53,787 nucleotides of DNA from Solicoccozyma terricola (lineage: Eukaryota; Basidiomycota; Tremellomycetes; Filobasidiales; Piskurozymaceae), in assembly GCA_001600875.1 (NCBI GenBank), contig BCLD01000014.1, positions 163,372 through 217,158 of the forward strand, read 5' to 3'. The first letter of the stretch is position 1. Each line of letters opens with the position of its first letter. A model generated the notes under the pieces. That model had not been told where the DNA came from, searched no databases, and was given only the letters and a program-made list of their open reading frames with translations. Below, one piece after another: positions 45,113 through 53,787 of this stretch. The position numbers and the translations under genes are program-made.

Positions 45113-45634
45113 GGATTAGGTGGTGATCGTGGATGCGGCCCCGTACCTCTCACCTTCCGTACACGCGTTGACGACTTCCTTGTCATCAGACTGTGGGAGT
45201 CGAGGTTAGGCGGCGATTTCGTACCAGACGTTGACACGCCACGTACCCTTTTCACATACACCGCAGCCATATTCCCCCACAACGCCTTTCTCAACTCCAA
45301 GATCTCGTGGTCTACCTGCTGCCTCTCTGAATCCGCTTGATCGCCAGTCACCTCTTCGACTTTGGCCTGCGGTGGGACCTCGGGAAGGATCTCCATCGCA
45401 GACTTGTATGCCGTAAGCGCACCATCATAATCTGATGCATTGAACGCCGAGTTCCCAGAGGTTTTGAGAGCGAGGGCGTCTGTAAGCGAGCCCTGCGGAC
45501 GTCGTGTCGGGGGTTATTCTGCGTACGTTACCCACTCGAACGCAACCCACCTTCAATTCCTCGATAGGTACCGGTAGATCCTCCTCTGCATCGACGAATA
45601 CTTCGACGTCGTCCTGTGACCCCGTTGATGACAT
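44715..45634 (-). CDS. TTC1-like TPR co-chaperone
   Basis: Exons in transcript order (45634-45551, 45492-45247, 45190-45154, 45052-44715) give 234 aa. An acidic start (DDVEVFVDAEEDLP) is followed by TPR helices: ALKTSGNSAFNASDYDGALT with AYKSAMEIL, LRKALWGNMAAVYVK, then VNACTEALAIDPHHVKSLHR with RALAN. The C-terminus has MIGKLKELGDGILGKFGLST and SMRFER, which is the tail of TTC1/Tpr1 proteins. In other fungi and animals these are small TPR adaptors, with TPRs that can bind Hsp70/Hsp90 tails. The intron before the last exon contains a 53-bp poly-C on the sense strand. Phases and the tail homology support the model despite it. Confidence 0.85.
45059..45111. repeat. 53-bp uninterrupted poly-G (sense poly-C) tract
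   Basis: A pure run of 53 G on the + strand. It lies inside the last intron of the TTC1-like gene, six bases from the acceptor. Its length is at the limit of what sequencing can resolve, so the true length is uncertain. Confidence 0.9.
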
Positions 45635-46263
45635 TGTGGTTGTCGTCGTCGCAAAAAGTCATACAAGATCGAGGTGACGAGGTGACGGACGCCACGTGGT
45701 AACGTCACGTGACCGTTTGAGAGTTTCAAAAAATTGAATTTTCCCTCTCAACCTCGTCACCTTGCGAGGTCGTCGAAGCTGTCGATGGTGGAGGGCGTCT
45801 CGTGGTCTTGAAATACTCCCAGGGGTAGGGGGAGGGCTGTGGTGGGAAATTGGACGTTGCTCGCGGGGTTTCGATCGGACAGTGGGGGTATGGGTTCCCA
45901 GACACGTCCGGATCATGGAGATCACACGCGGTCAGTGATGGAGGACACCCGGTCGACTGGAATGGAGTGAAACTTCACTGTCATCTCACAGGAAGGTGTT
46001 GCTGTGTATCCGGGGGGTAATGTCGCCATGCAGCGAGGTATATTAGACAATACCGACGCCTGCCTCGGCGGAGGACCCAAACATACTCTCCACATAAACG
46101 TGTGCCTGCGCAAGCCAGTTCCGCCCTCAACACCAATTTCTATAGCCTGCCCGCAAGCCCTCGAGCATGGCTACACGCCTGCTCGCGCCCATCCCCTGTC
46201 ACCCTGGTGGTCGCCGACAAAACGACCAAAAACCGCGTCTTGCGGCCGATTTTTCGCCAAAAA
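45635..46263. other. intergenic, TTC1-like gene / tRNA-Ser
   Basis: Only short ORFs that do not look like proteins. The closing CCAAAAACGACC (46257-46268) supplies the T5 terminator of tRNA-Ser on the minus strand. Confidence 0.5.
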
Positions 46264-46365
46264 CGACCACAGCAGGATTTGAACCTGCGCACTCAGAGAG
46301 TAATTGATGCCTGGAAGCGTAGCGCTTATTCAAGTCAATCTCCTTAACCACTCGGACATATGGCC
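46264..46365 (-). tRNA. tRNA-Ser(TGA) with a 20-nt intron
   Basis: On the minus strand the acceptor GGCCATA pairs with TGTGGTC, using wobble pairs. The D arm is TCC-GAGTGGTTAA-GGA, and the anticodon stem ATTGA pairs with TCAAT around anticodon TGA. A class II variable arm (ACTC...GAGT) is present, and the T arm is GCAGG-TTCAAAT-CCTGC. The intron (46309-46328) lies after position 37. Mature length is 82 nt with discriminator G. A T5 run follows downstream. Confidence 0.9.
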
Positions 46366-47902
46366 CAAGCATGTGGACAAAGTCTTTAAAAAACCCGTAT
46401 AAAGTGCATACATCTCGGGAGTAAATCTCTTCCGACAAGTATGGAAGGTTAGTACTTCTGTATCGTTCAGAACTCGCACTCACAGTGGCCGATTGGTAGC
46501 TCGTCCTTCATGGACGTAAGCACGGGTAGATAACGGTCTTCTTGCAATCGATGTCACCGATAAAATAAAATAAGATCAGGCGTTTCTGTCGGACCTGTCT
46601 TCACTTCGCCACCCGGGGTTTCCTTGCTATATTTCACCTACCCGTGAGACTCTCCGGTCCTGCTCTCTAGCACACCGTTCTTATTAGACAAAATCCACGG
46701 CACTCGTAACCCCCACTGTTCCTGTTTTCGGGAATCAGGAGAGCCGCGGAAATCGCCCCCCGAGCAGAGGTTTCCGGCAGTGACCGCTAACACCAAGACT
46801 GTTTAGTATTCTGAGTCTCAAATAGTTGTGCTGCACGGACAGTCTTGGTCAATCGGCGGTTCACAATAACTGGCTTCTGGGTGGCCGGATTGTGTGTCTT
46901 CGGTTATTCATACGTAAGTCCTTAGGTTGACTGGTACTCTTTGCACGTTATTTGATCCGGTTGAGAAAATGGGAGCTGAGAAAGAAGGCGATATGACCTC
47001 GTGCTTGCCCCATCTTACTTCTCAAGGAGGCAATGGTGTTCCTACCACATCACGATGCTTGCTTTGGGCATAGCATCTAGACAAAAGAAACAGCGATCAC
47101 GATGATCCCACTGTTGACGTGTGCGTGGCCAATGTCCGACATCAGCTGCCAGGACCAAGAGAGCAAGCCATAGCTGCAACACTGCGAGTAATTGCTTTCT
47201 GAGTCCCGGTGGGTCTTAGAGGTCATGGCGAGCCGGCGGGTGTGGCGGTGTGAAATGGGTCAGAGGAGAGGATATTCGCCACCTGAACGGTGTGTTACCC
47301 CGTCGCTCGCCCGTGATTACTAGGGTCGCAGGCCATGTTGCGGCAGAATGGGGAGACCTAGAAGTTCCTGACAGGCCTGTTTCAGACTCCACAGTAGACC
47401 TGAGAGGCTTCCCGAGAGGATTCCTGCGCGGATTCCTGAGAGGCTTTCTGCTCTGCCATGTTTCCGTGCTCGCAAGTGAAACTTGGGCCAGGATTGCCAT
47501 GGAGCGATTTTGAGCGTGGAGCCATGCGTTGACCTGGCATCGGAATTGCGCAGGTGTTCGCTTACTGGTTGCAGTGTTGCATGACATATATGACCACTGA
47601 CGCCCTGAGATAGTTCCAGTCTGAACCGGCTTCCTCTAATCAAGGCCAAGTGCTTAACCGACCGTTCACACGACCCCCCGGCCTCATAGGTACGATTGTA
47701 TCACGGAGGCATTTATCTCGTGCTCGCTGACATTGGTCTTGAGCAACCGCCGACAGATAGTTACGGTGGGCGTCCTAATGTAATCCAGTAGGGCTAGGAG
47801 CGGTACAGGAAAAATGACAAACTAAATGCTTATATGCCGACGACGTGGTGGCGGATGAAAATGTACCTAGTCTTACAAAGAATGTGTTTCTTTACCCTCG
47901 AG
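46366..47902. other. 1.5 kb stretch without a recognisable gene
   Basis: All frames are broken, and the few short ORFs give no protein-like sequence on either strand. It contains an 11-bp perfect inverted repeat (46792-46802 with 46839-46849) and an imperfect GGATTCCTG-type repeat at 47400-47450. I see no terminal repeats or transposase motif, so I cannot call a mobile element. Confidence 0.5.
46792..46849. repeat. inverted repeat with 11-bp arms
   Basis: Arms ACCAAGACTGT and ACAGTCTTGGT are separated by 36 bases. They would form a stem-loop in RNA or DNA. Nothing else identifies it as an RNA gene. Confidence 0.6.
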
Positions 47903-48166
47903 TCATTGCTCGAGCATTTCGTAGCCCCAAAGCCGCACTCTCCGCCCACCCCGCGGTTCTTGCTGGAAAATCTTTGGTCTTGAGTCGTTGGGAGTGAGTT
48001 GTCGTAGAGGAAATTGAAAATCGTGGCCGAAGGAGTCGTCGTCGAGGAAATTGAAATCGTGGTCGTACTTTCTGGATCTTGCGTTAGGAAGATCCAACGT
48101 CAGAGACTCGACTCGGGGTTCAAGAACTCGGGTGTTTCAAACTCACCGTTCTGCTGGGCCGTTTGA

Positions 48167-49810
48167 TCAGGATCGCCTGGCACGCTTGCGACTGTGGGAA
48201 TCCTCATACTCATCATCATCATCATCTTCTTCATCATCATCAACCACGAACGAGGACATAGGCAGCTGACGACGACGATGAGGTCCAGGAGCTCTCGGGG
48301 ACAGATCTGGGCCTCGCGGGAGGAGTGGTCGCGGCTTCGGCCTCGACCACAGAGGAGCCGCGACAACGGCACGAGCTGGAGACATGGGCAAGGCGGGATG
48401 GTAGCGTTGTCGAGCAGAGGAGATTGGCGTGTCTTTTGGTGGCATGGCTTTGCCAGATTGAGATTCTGAGACGTGTGGAGGTCCCGAGGTATGGGGCTGT
48501 ACGGAAGACGTCAACGGATCGTCTCGATGCATTGCCTTCTTTCGCGGCTTGGGTCGGAATATATCCGAGTGTCCGGTCGTGTCATGCGGTTGGGGGAGCA
48601 TGCTGGACAGTTGATCTTCGATAGTGTATGCGGGAGCTCTCGGTCGGAAAAGGCTTGGGAGGTTGGGCGAAGCAGAGGGAGGGTTTGGGGGCACGACCTT
48701 GCATGGCTGGGCCGCAGCCATCAGACGGATTGCCATGTCCGACGCTTGTTCACGGGCAAGCGAGGATAGGCCGGCCTGCTTGTCGGACCTTCTAACCGTT
48801 GGATTCGTTGGAAAGAAGAGTGGACGAGTGACCGAAGGAAGGAGCTGTCGATCCGCAGACAGATCGCAGGGTGCGGGAGGAGCACCGACCTATTGTTGCC
48901 TTGCCACAGCGGATGATGCCCACGCTTGCTCGCGGGCAACCGAAGATGGTCCGGCCTGCTTGCCGGAACCTCCAACCAGTGGAATCCTTTGAGTGAACAG
49001 TGGACGAGAACCCGGGGGAAAGGGAACGAGTCGTTCAGATAGACCAAGTCGAGACACAGAGGGATCATGGGAGGCCGTGCACGCCACGTCGTCTATCAAC
49101 TCGTTGAAGATGCCAGCAGATACGTTGCTGGGTTTCTTCATGGGTTCGTGTCGGCTCATGTGCACGTCTTCGTCCTCTTCATCATCATCATCGTCGTCGC
49201 TCGTCGGGATGTAAGCGATGACCTCCTCCGTCCCCGTACCCTCGAGCTCAGCGCGTTCTTCAGCTAAGCGTGCCTCCTCATCGATGTCGATGTCGTCCTC
49301 GTCATCCTGGTCGTCGTCCATGACCACGATGATCTTGGCAGGGTCTGCCTTGGTGCGACGTAACTGACGTCGTGGCACACTCTTCCTCTTCGGAACCCCA
49401 TGAATTGCCGCTTTTTCCTCACGAGCTGCCACCTGCTTTGCCCTTGATGTGGAAGCACGGGCTTTTCGAGGCCGCATCCTGCTGGTGGTAGTTGGAATCG
49501 CGGCATCTTCCCGCTCCACGACAGTCTTACTGCCAGTCCCGGAAGCACGTGCCTGTGTCCTCTTCTCGATATCCTGAACGAGCTCCTCGACGTTCGCGTA
49601 CAAAACCGCTTTCAAGTCGAGAGGGCCCTTGTGAGTCTTGGCTCGGGCTTTGATCGTGATTCGGTGAATTTGGATGAGATGATTCACAAAGTCGAGGAGA
49701 GTGACATTCTGCGCAATGCCGTGTGTGCTGCAGCACTTGTCCAAGCAGGGTTGTGCTGGTGTAAGAGTATACGGGTCCTCCATCGTGGGTGGCGTCGTCG
49801 TTGCTTCCAT
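48167..49810 (-). CDS. unrecognised acidic/basic disordered protein with a tandem repeat and an in-frame stop
   Basis: From ATG 49810 one frame runs about 300 codons to a TAG at 48892-48890. The same frame then continues, still protein-like, to a TGA at 48169-48167. The N-terminal ~90 residues look folded (CLDKCCSTHGIAQNVTLLDF, then VLYANVEELVQDIEKR). Next come a basic block (RMRPRKARAS...KRKSVPRRQLRR), an acidic block (VVMDDDQDDEDDIDIDEEA), two copies of a ~60-residue repeat, and a C-terminus with DDDEEDDDDDEYEDSHSRKR. The TAG would be removed by a 63-nt in-frame intron (48907-48845; weak GTGGCA donor, GACAG acceptor); otherwise the gene is broken. Acidic blocks plus an NLS-like tail suggest a nuclear protein. 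I do not recognise the family. Confidence 0.5.
48739..49033 (-). repeat. two diverged direct copies of a 180-bp coding repeat
   Basis: Copy 48739-48853 and copy 48919-49033 align at a constant offset of 180 bases (60 codons). They share CACGGGCAA/GCGGGCAA, GGCCTGCTTG and GTGGACGAG. The translated units share RPLF, KQAG and AREQA, so the repeat is kept at protein level on both sides of the TAG. Confidence 0.75.
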
Positions 49811-50036
49811 CGAAATCTACAGTAACATCCACTCTTGTGTTCTCGATGAGTGAGCGCACATGGTAGAGTGTCAGGTGCCGGATCTTCAGGGCTACGAGGA
49901 ATCTACGAAGGATCGGTGGCCGGAGATGTGATATGGCAGGTGACGGATGATCGGGCCTCTCGCAGTTGGATTCAGATCTAGCGCTAAGTCGAACGAAGAG
50001 ATGAAGACAGCGGGGAATGTTCGGGCTGGAGGAGAG

Positions 50037-50037
<1 letters not shown>

Positions 50038-50066
<29 letters not shown>
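50038..50066. repeat. (TG)n microsatellite
   Basis: An uninterrupted TG/CA dinucleotide run of about 14 units, in the probable 5' leader of the minus-strand gene. Confidence 0.95.
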
Positions 50067-50069
<3 letters not shown>

Positions 50070-50209
50070 GAGGGCCGAAGAGGGTAGCTAATCCTAGGGC
50101 CGATCGTTGAGGTGTGGAGATGTGCAGACGTTGTATACTCCGAAGACTTTGTCTAATACAAGGTGAGGAGAAGGGGAAAGACCGTCCACCGAAGGGTAGA
50201 GGCCCCCGC

Positions 50210-50217
50210 TATATATA
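50210..50217 (-). promoter_or_regulatory. TATA-like box for the 49.8 kb gene
   Basis: TATATATA on the minus strand, about 400 bases before the ATG at 49810, with the C/A-rich leader between them. Position and strand fit; there is no other proof. Confidence 0.35.
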
Positions 50218-50548
50218 CAGGGGACATCTCGCTGAACGAGATGTCAAAGAGCGAGAAAAAGAGAAAAAGAGCGTTGGGGAACCGGTCCGGAGAGATACGA
50301 AGTCCAGCGAGCAAGAGAGGCTGACCAATCGGAGTCGAGACCTTCTCGGAGCGGTGTTCCAGGCGTGGAGGTCGGCGAGTCCATCGGGGGTGACGTCGGC
50401 GAGAGGTTAGATGGGGATTCGTTGTTGGGGACTCGTCGTCTTAACTGATATGAGGTCCGGGGATTCGTAGGCCGGAGCACGTGGATGGAGAATCGGTGGC
50501 CGAGATCCGCGGATCGGTGAGGATTCGGGCCTGAGATGGGTCGTATCC

Positions 50549-51885
50549 TTACATAGAGAGGCAGTGCGAGATGTAACCTTTCACCGCGTGAGTATGGATG
50601 TGGGACGAGGATGACATTTGGGTGTTGTGGTAACACCAGTAGCATGTCCCGTACTGGAGCATGGCCAAATCGGTACCAGCAGCGACAGGGTAGTATTTGA
50701 AATCCAGATTTGGCCTGTCCATCGTTGCCGCTGTGTCGTCATCGTCGTCGTCGAAATCTTGCCATACCACATCATCCCTGGGTTGATAAGGACCCAGCAA
50801 CGTATCGCACCTCGAAATATCGTCAAACCTTTGGACCAACTCGTCACATCGCATGTCCCACTTTACTGGATCTCCATATGCCCCGTTCTCCAGGTCGAAT
50901 GGCACGGTCAAGTCGGCAAAGTGGGCCGCCTCAATTGTACGATGAGCTCGGCTGTCTCGGGGATGAATGTGAGTGCCATGTCACTGTCGGTAAAGTCGCA
51001 GTCCCCCATGAGCTGCTCAAACTCGTTAAGGGAGCCAAGGAATGATGAACCGTCTTCTGGCATCGCGTCAATGAGATTATCCGCTTGATTTTGATCGAGA
51101 GCATCGGAGGGTTCTTCGGCGGGAGGGTCTTGGGCGGCCACCATGTTACCAGTTGATACTCGTGCACGAATCACTCGAGCGTAGTTCTCCGTGCATTCCT
51201 CACGCATGAATGCACGCAGATGAAGTTGGTATGCAGATCGACATTCTGTGTAGAGTCTACTGTACTCGTCTCGCATCTCTTGGGGGGCATTGTTCAAGCC
51301 GCGTGCGTCCATCGGACCTTTGACTGATAATTGGTCGCAAAGCCAGGATGTCAGTATGCTGATATACCACACGTCAACAGCTGCTGTCAACTAACTCTCC
51401 GGAAAACTAAAAATCTTCTTTCGGTTCTTAGGGCTGACTTGAAGTGGCGCGTTGTTGTTGAGGGTGGGGAGTTGCGTTGAATGGGACAACTAGGTAATAT
51501 GAGTGGGGTGGTGAGGGGACGAGGGGTCAGTCGGTGGGAATGTGGGTAAGATCGAAGAGTCAACCTACGTTCGATCTCTTAGAGATAGGTAGTCGTTGCC
51601 AGCTTATCGAATCGGATTTGGATGTCTGTGGATGTGGATAGGACGAAGACGGGGTGGGGTGGAGGGACGTAGGGCGAGGGGGTGTTGACGAGGGATCAGT
51701 CGGTGGTAACGTGATTAAAAACGGGAGAGTCGACTTACGTCGTTTATACGTTGATGATCGTCGTCGTCGGGAAGATGAAAGTGATGAATCGTCTGTGGAA
51801 TCTGAGATTATGGTGGTAGCGAGCAAATCAGTGATATGGAAGATGTTTCTACCTCCGTGACATTACTCACGACAACGAGAGACAT
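50549..51885 (-). CDS. unrecognised multi-exon protein
   Basis: Five well-phased exons in transcript order (51885-51871, 51801-51739, 51625-51569, 51489-51396, then from 51323) have good donors (GTGAGT, GTAAGT, GTAGGT, GTTAGT). They read QLPTLNNNAPLQVSPKNRKK, IFSFPEIKGPMDARG, EEYSRLYTEC-like helices and LNEFEQLMGDCDF. Unspliced, the last exon ends at TGA 50910-50908 (214 aa). A more protein-like end follows in another frame (LTVPFDLENGAYGDPVKWDM, RCDELVQRFDDI, YGTCYWCYHNTQ). A phase-correct 119-nt intron (50984-50866, weak GTGACA donor) joins it and gives 294 aa ending at 50549. An earlier in-frame ATG at 52002 would add 39 Ser/Thr/Leu-rich residues, but it lies only ~40 bp from the TATA-like box. 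I know no family for it. Confidence 0.5.
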
Positions 51886-52040
51886 CTCGAGCAGGCTATC
51901 GAAGTGTGTGGATGATGATGAAGAGGATGGATGGATGGATGTTATCAGACGAGGGAGAAGTGTGAGTGTGTGTGTGGAAGTGGAAGTGGATGATGAAAAC
52001 ATGGAAAGAGGGGGGGAATCCATCCGACCAGACCTCGCTC

Positions 52041-52046
52041 TATATA
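52041..52046 (-). promoter_or_regulatory. TATA-like box for the 51.9 kb gene
   Basis: TATATA about 155 bases before the chosen ATG (51885) on the minus strand. The spacing supports 51885 over the ATG at 52002. Confidence 0.35.
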
Positions 52047-53606
52047 CCCAATTCTCCACCCTTCATGACTCGAAAAAACGATGAAAAGCACTGTTGCCTC
52101 GTGTTTCCCAATCCCCAATGTAACTTGTGCTAACCCTCGTTTCTATCGGAAATCGTCGGGAACGGAGATGAATTACACAGCGGAAGGCCGTATGAGTCGG
52201 TGGCCGGGGGTAGAAGTGTTGCAATCACCTCCACTTGGTAGTGATCAGCGTATCACCTTCACTTGGCAGGATGCAGTAAATGACACGAGGTTGCATACCG
52301 CTCCAACATGCCCCACCCGGGTCAAGCCTGTCAGAGGCTGTCCTAGGTAAACCCGACATGCGATGCAGTATGGTGGATGGATTGCTCCCTCCCCCCCCCC
52401 CTCTCCTCCCCACCAACCCCCCCACCACCCCATCTCTTCCCTTGCCTTCCAACAGTGGTTCTGCGCGTTAACCAGGCACGAGATATCCCGCCACCCAACT
52501 TCCCAGCTCCAGTACGAAAAAAACGGATTGAAAGACGGTTCATAGCATATTCCCATATGTAAAATTATTCCTACAACTTCATCCCAGCGTGTACCACCGC
52601 TCACCAAAAAAAAATGATCTGACTTAACACCCGACGTTGACCGCACAGTAGGCAGGATGGTACGTCATGTATGGGGGAAATGTAATGTAAGCGCTGGTAG
52701 CTCTCGATCCTGATACTTGTACTGTTCGCTTCTCTCCCCCCCCCCCCCCCCCTTCCTCTCTTGTCATGGAAGAGTACGCCGATATCTACATCAACTTGAA
52801 ACAAGACCATTAACGATGGAGATCGATTGACTTGAACTGCGGTTCCCTCTACTGCGAGAGGGTCAACCACTTGTATTCATAGCGCGTTCGAGGTGGATTG
52901 TCGTTTGTGACGAAAATGATTAAAAGACTAGGTGTTGCTGAAACTTTAGCCTTGACGATGAACCAAACCATTGGATCCCTGGGGGGGGGGGGGGGGCAGA
53001 TTCCCCAGCTCGGTCTCCCTCCAAGTTCATCCATCGAGCGACGACGGCGCCGCATAGTAGGTTTCATGTTCTTCGAACACTGATGTGGGAAACGAAAGGG
53101 ATTTCATGAGTTGTGACTCTTCTCATACGTAATCGGTAGAAGGTGGAGCTTCAGACCTGTACCGCATGGTCTGCCTACATCCAATGGCGACTACATCACC
53201 TGATTGCCATGTTGCTGCGGGACGCCGATGAGTTGAGGTTGCCAAACCCTGTGATGGAGGGGGGAAACTCGTTGCATATTCCAAAGGTTCTTCCCACCTT
53301 CCCAGGCCGACCACAACACCCTCCCGCATCGTCGAGCGGTGAATCTCTACTCGGTATGGGGCCATACGAGGGGTTTGGGGTGGCGACCATGCTTACGTCA
53401 TCGCTCGCCCCCGTTCTCCGCGGGTAAAAGTTGCAACGATTTGGCCAACCTCCTCCAGGTTAACTATCATTCCCAGCATTCCCAGTTGGTCAACTTGCAC
53501 GCCATCCATCAGCAACTAGTTCGCAACTCGGAGAACAGATCATACAGTGCATATAGCCACCGCGAGCAACCTCGATTTCATCCCTTCGAGTATACCACGT
53601 CACATC
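52047..53606. other. gene-poor stretch before the right-edge gene
   Basis: Short ORFs exist on both strands, but none splices into or resembles a protein. C or G homopolymers lie at about 52390-52402, 52737-52752 and 52981-52996. The last ~150 bases are presumably the promoter of the gene starting at 53607. Confidence 0.5.
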
Positions 53607-53733
53607 ATGGCGCGAGACGTTCAAAAGGTTATGATCGATGGTGAGTCCGGCTGCATTCAAGCCTCCCTGGTGTTTTGACACATCGATTGACATTCCATGT
53701 CACTACCCAGTGGCCGTATTCGCTGCGTCTCAG
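53607..53733 (+). CDS. first two exons of a gene cut by the right edge
   Basis: ATG 53607 opens MARDVQKVMID, followed by a clean GTGAGT donor at 53641. A CAG acceptor at 53710 leads into VAVFAASQ, with a second donor (GTGTGT) at 53734. The phases agree (34 and 23 nt). Only 19 residues are visible, too few to name the product. Confidence 0.5.
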
Positions 53734-53787
53734 GTGTGTTTGAATGGCCCACCACGTACTCTGTTAATGCCCAGCTGATTTCCCCCC

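Larger units (their letters stand above)
49811..50548. other. upstream region of the 49.8 kb gene
   Basis: This holds a TATA-like box (50210-50217), a TG microsatellite and a 14-codon upstream ORF (49861-49817, minus). The uORF ends seven bases before the main ATG at 49810. I see no separate gene. Confidence 0.45.

Noticed and set aside
47216..47587. 123-codon minus-strand ORF in the gene-free stretch
   Set aside because: Composition is random, it lacks splice or homology support, and it overlaps short GGATTCCTG-type repeats that create the open frame.
48845..48907. Firm call of a 63-nt intron removing the TAG
   Set aside because: The donor GTGGCA is weak and splicing would delete part of the repeat unit, so it is offered only as one explanation.
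53143..53427. Small ORFs on both strands near the right edge
   Set aside because: No recognisable domain, no introns that extend them, and neither strand is favoured.
1..53787. CRISPR arrays, insertion sequences, rRNA genes, telomere repeats, viral insertions
   Set aside because: Looked for on both strands; no regular spacer arrays, terminal inverted repeats with transposase, rRNA motifs or TTAGGG-like arrays were seen.

Overview
The window looks like nuclear DNA of a basidiomycete yeast, most likely of the Cryptococcus/Kwoniella/Tremella type (Tremellomycetes). Nearly every gene is cut by short introns (mostly 50-75 nt, GTRAGT...YAG). The proteins are typical fungal housekeeping factors, several upstream regions are CT-rich, and two tRNA genes carry introns. 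There is no sign of bacterial, viral or organellar DNA. Exon joins below were read by eye and checked for phase, not with a gene finder. The species cannot be named from the sequence.

Layout, left half: a doubtful gene end (2-784); COX17 (-) divergent from a BEM46-type alpha/beta hydrolase (+); tRNA-Lys(TTT); TMA16 (+); RRB1 (+); a very large multi-RRM protein (-) divergent from an NPC2-like sterol/lipid carrier (+); the U5 snRNP GTPase SNU114 (-) divergent from an unrecognised, probably mitochondrial protein (+); then the Cch1 calcium channel (+, 34 exons).

Layout, right half: the PI3P 5-kinase FAB1 (+, 15 exons); a coiled-coil protein (-); Aurora kinase (-) divergent from a mitoribosomal SOD-fold protein (+); a TTC1-like TPR protein (-); and tRNA-Ser(TGA) (-). 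After about 46.4 kb gene density falls: a 1.5 kb stretch without a recognisable gene, two unrecognised minus-strand genes with ambiguous structures (48.2-49.8 and 50.5-51.9 kb), a gene-poor stretch, and the first two exons of a gene running off the right edge.

The genes do not form a pathway cluster. Themes present are mitochondrial function (COX17, SOD-fold ribosomal protein, presequence protein), ribosome biogenesis (TMA16, RRB1), splicing (SNU114), Ca2+ and endolysosomal signalling (CCH1, FAB1, NPC2) and mitosis (Aurora). I found no convincing new multi-gene system. The best leads are a 57-nt stop-free intron placed exactly in the Aurora activation loop, an orphan gene with a tandem repeat and an in-frame stop, possible paired frame changes in CCH1, and long poly-C tracts inside introns.
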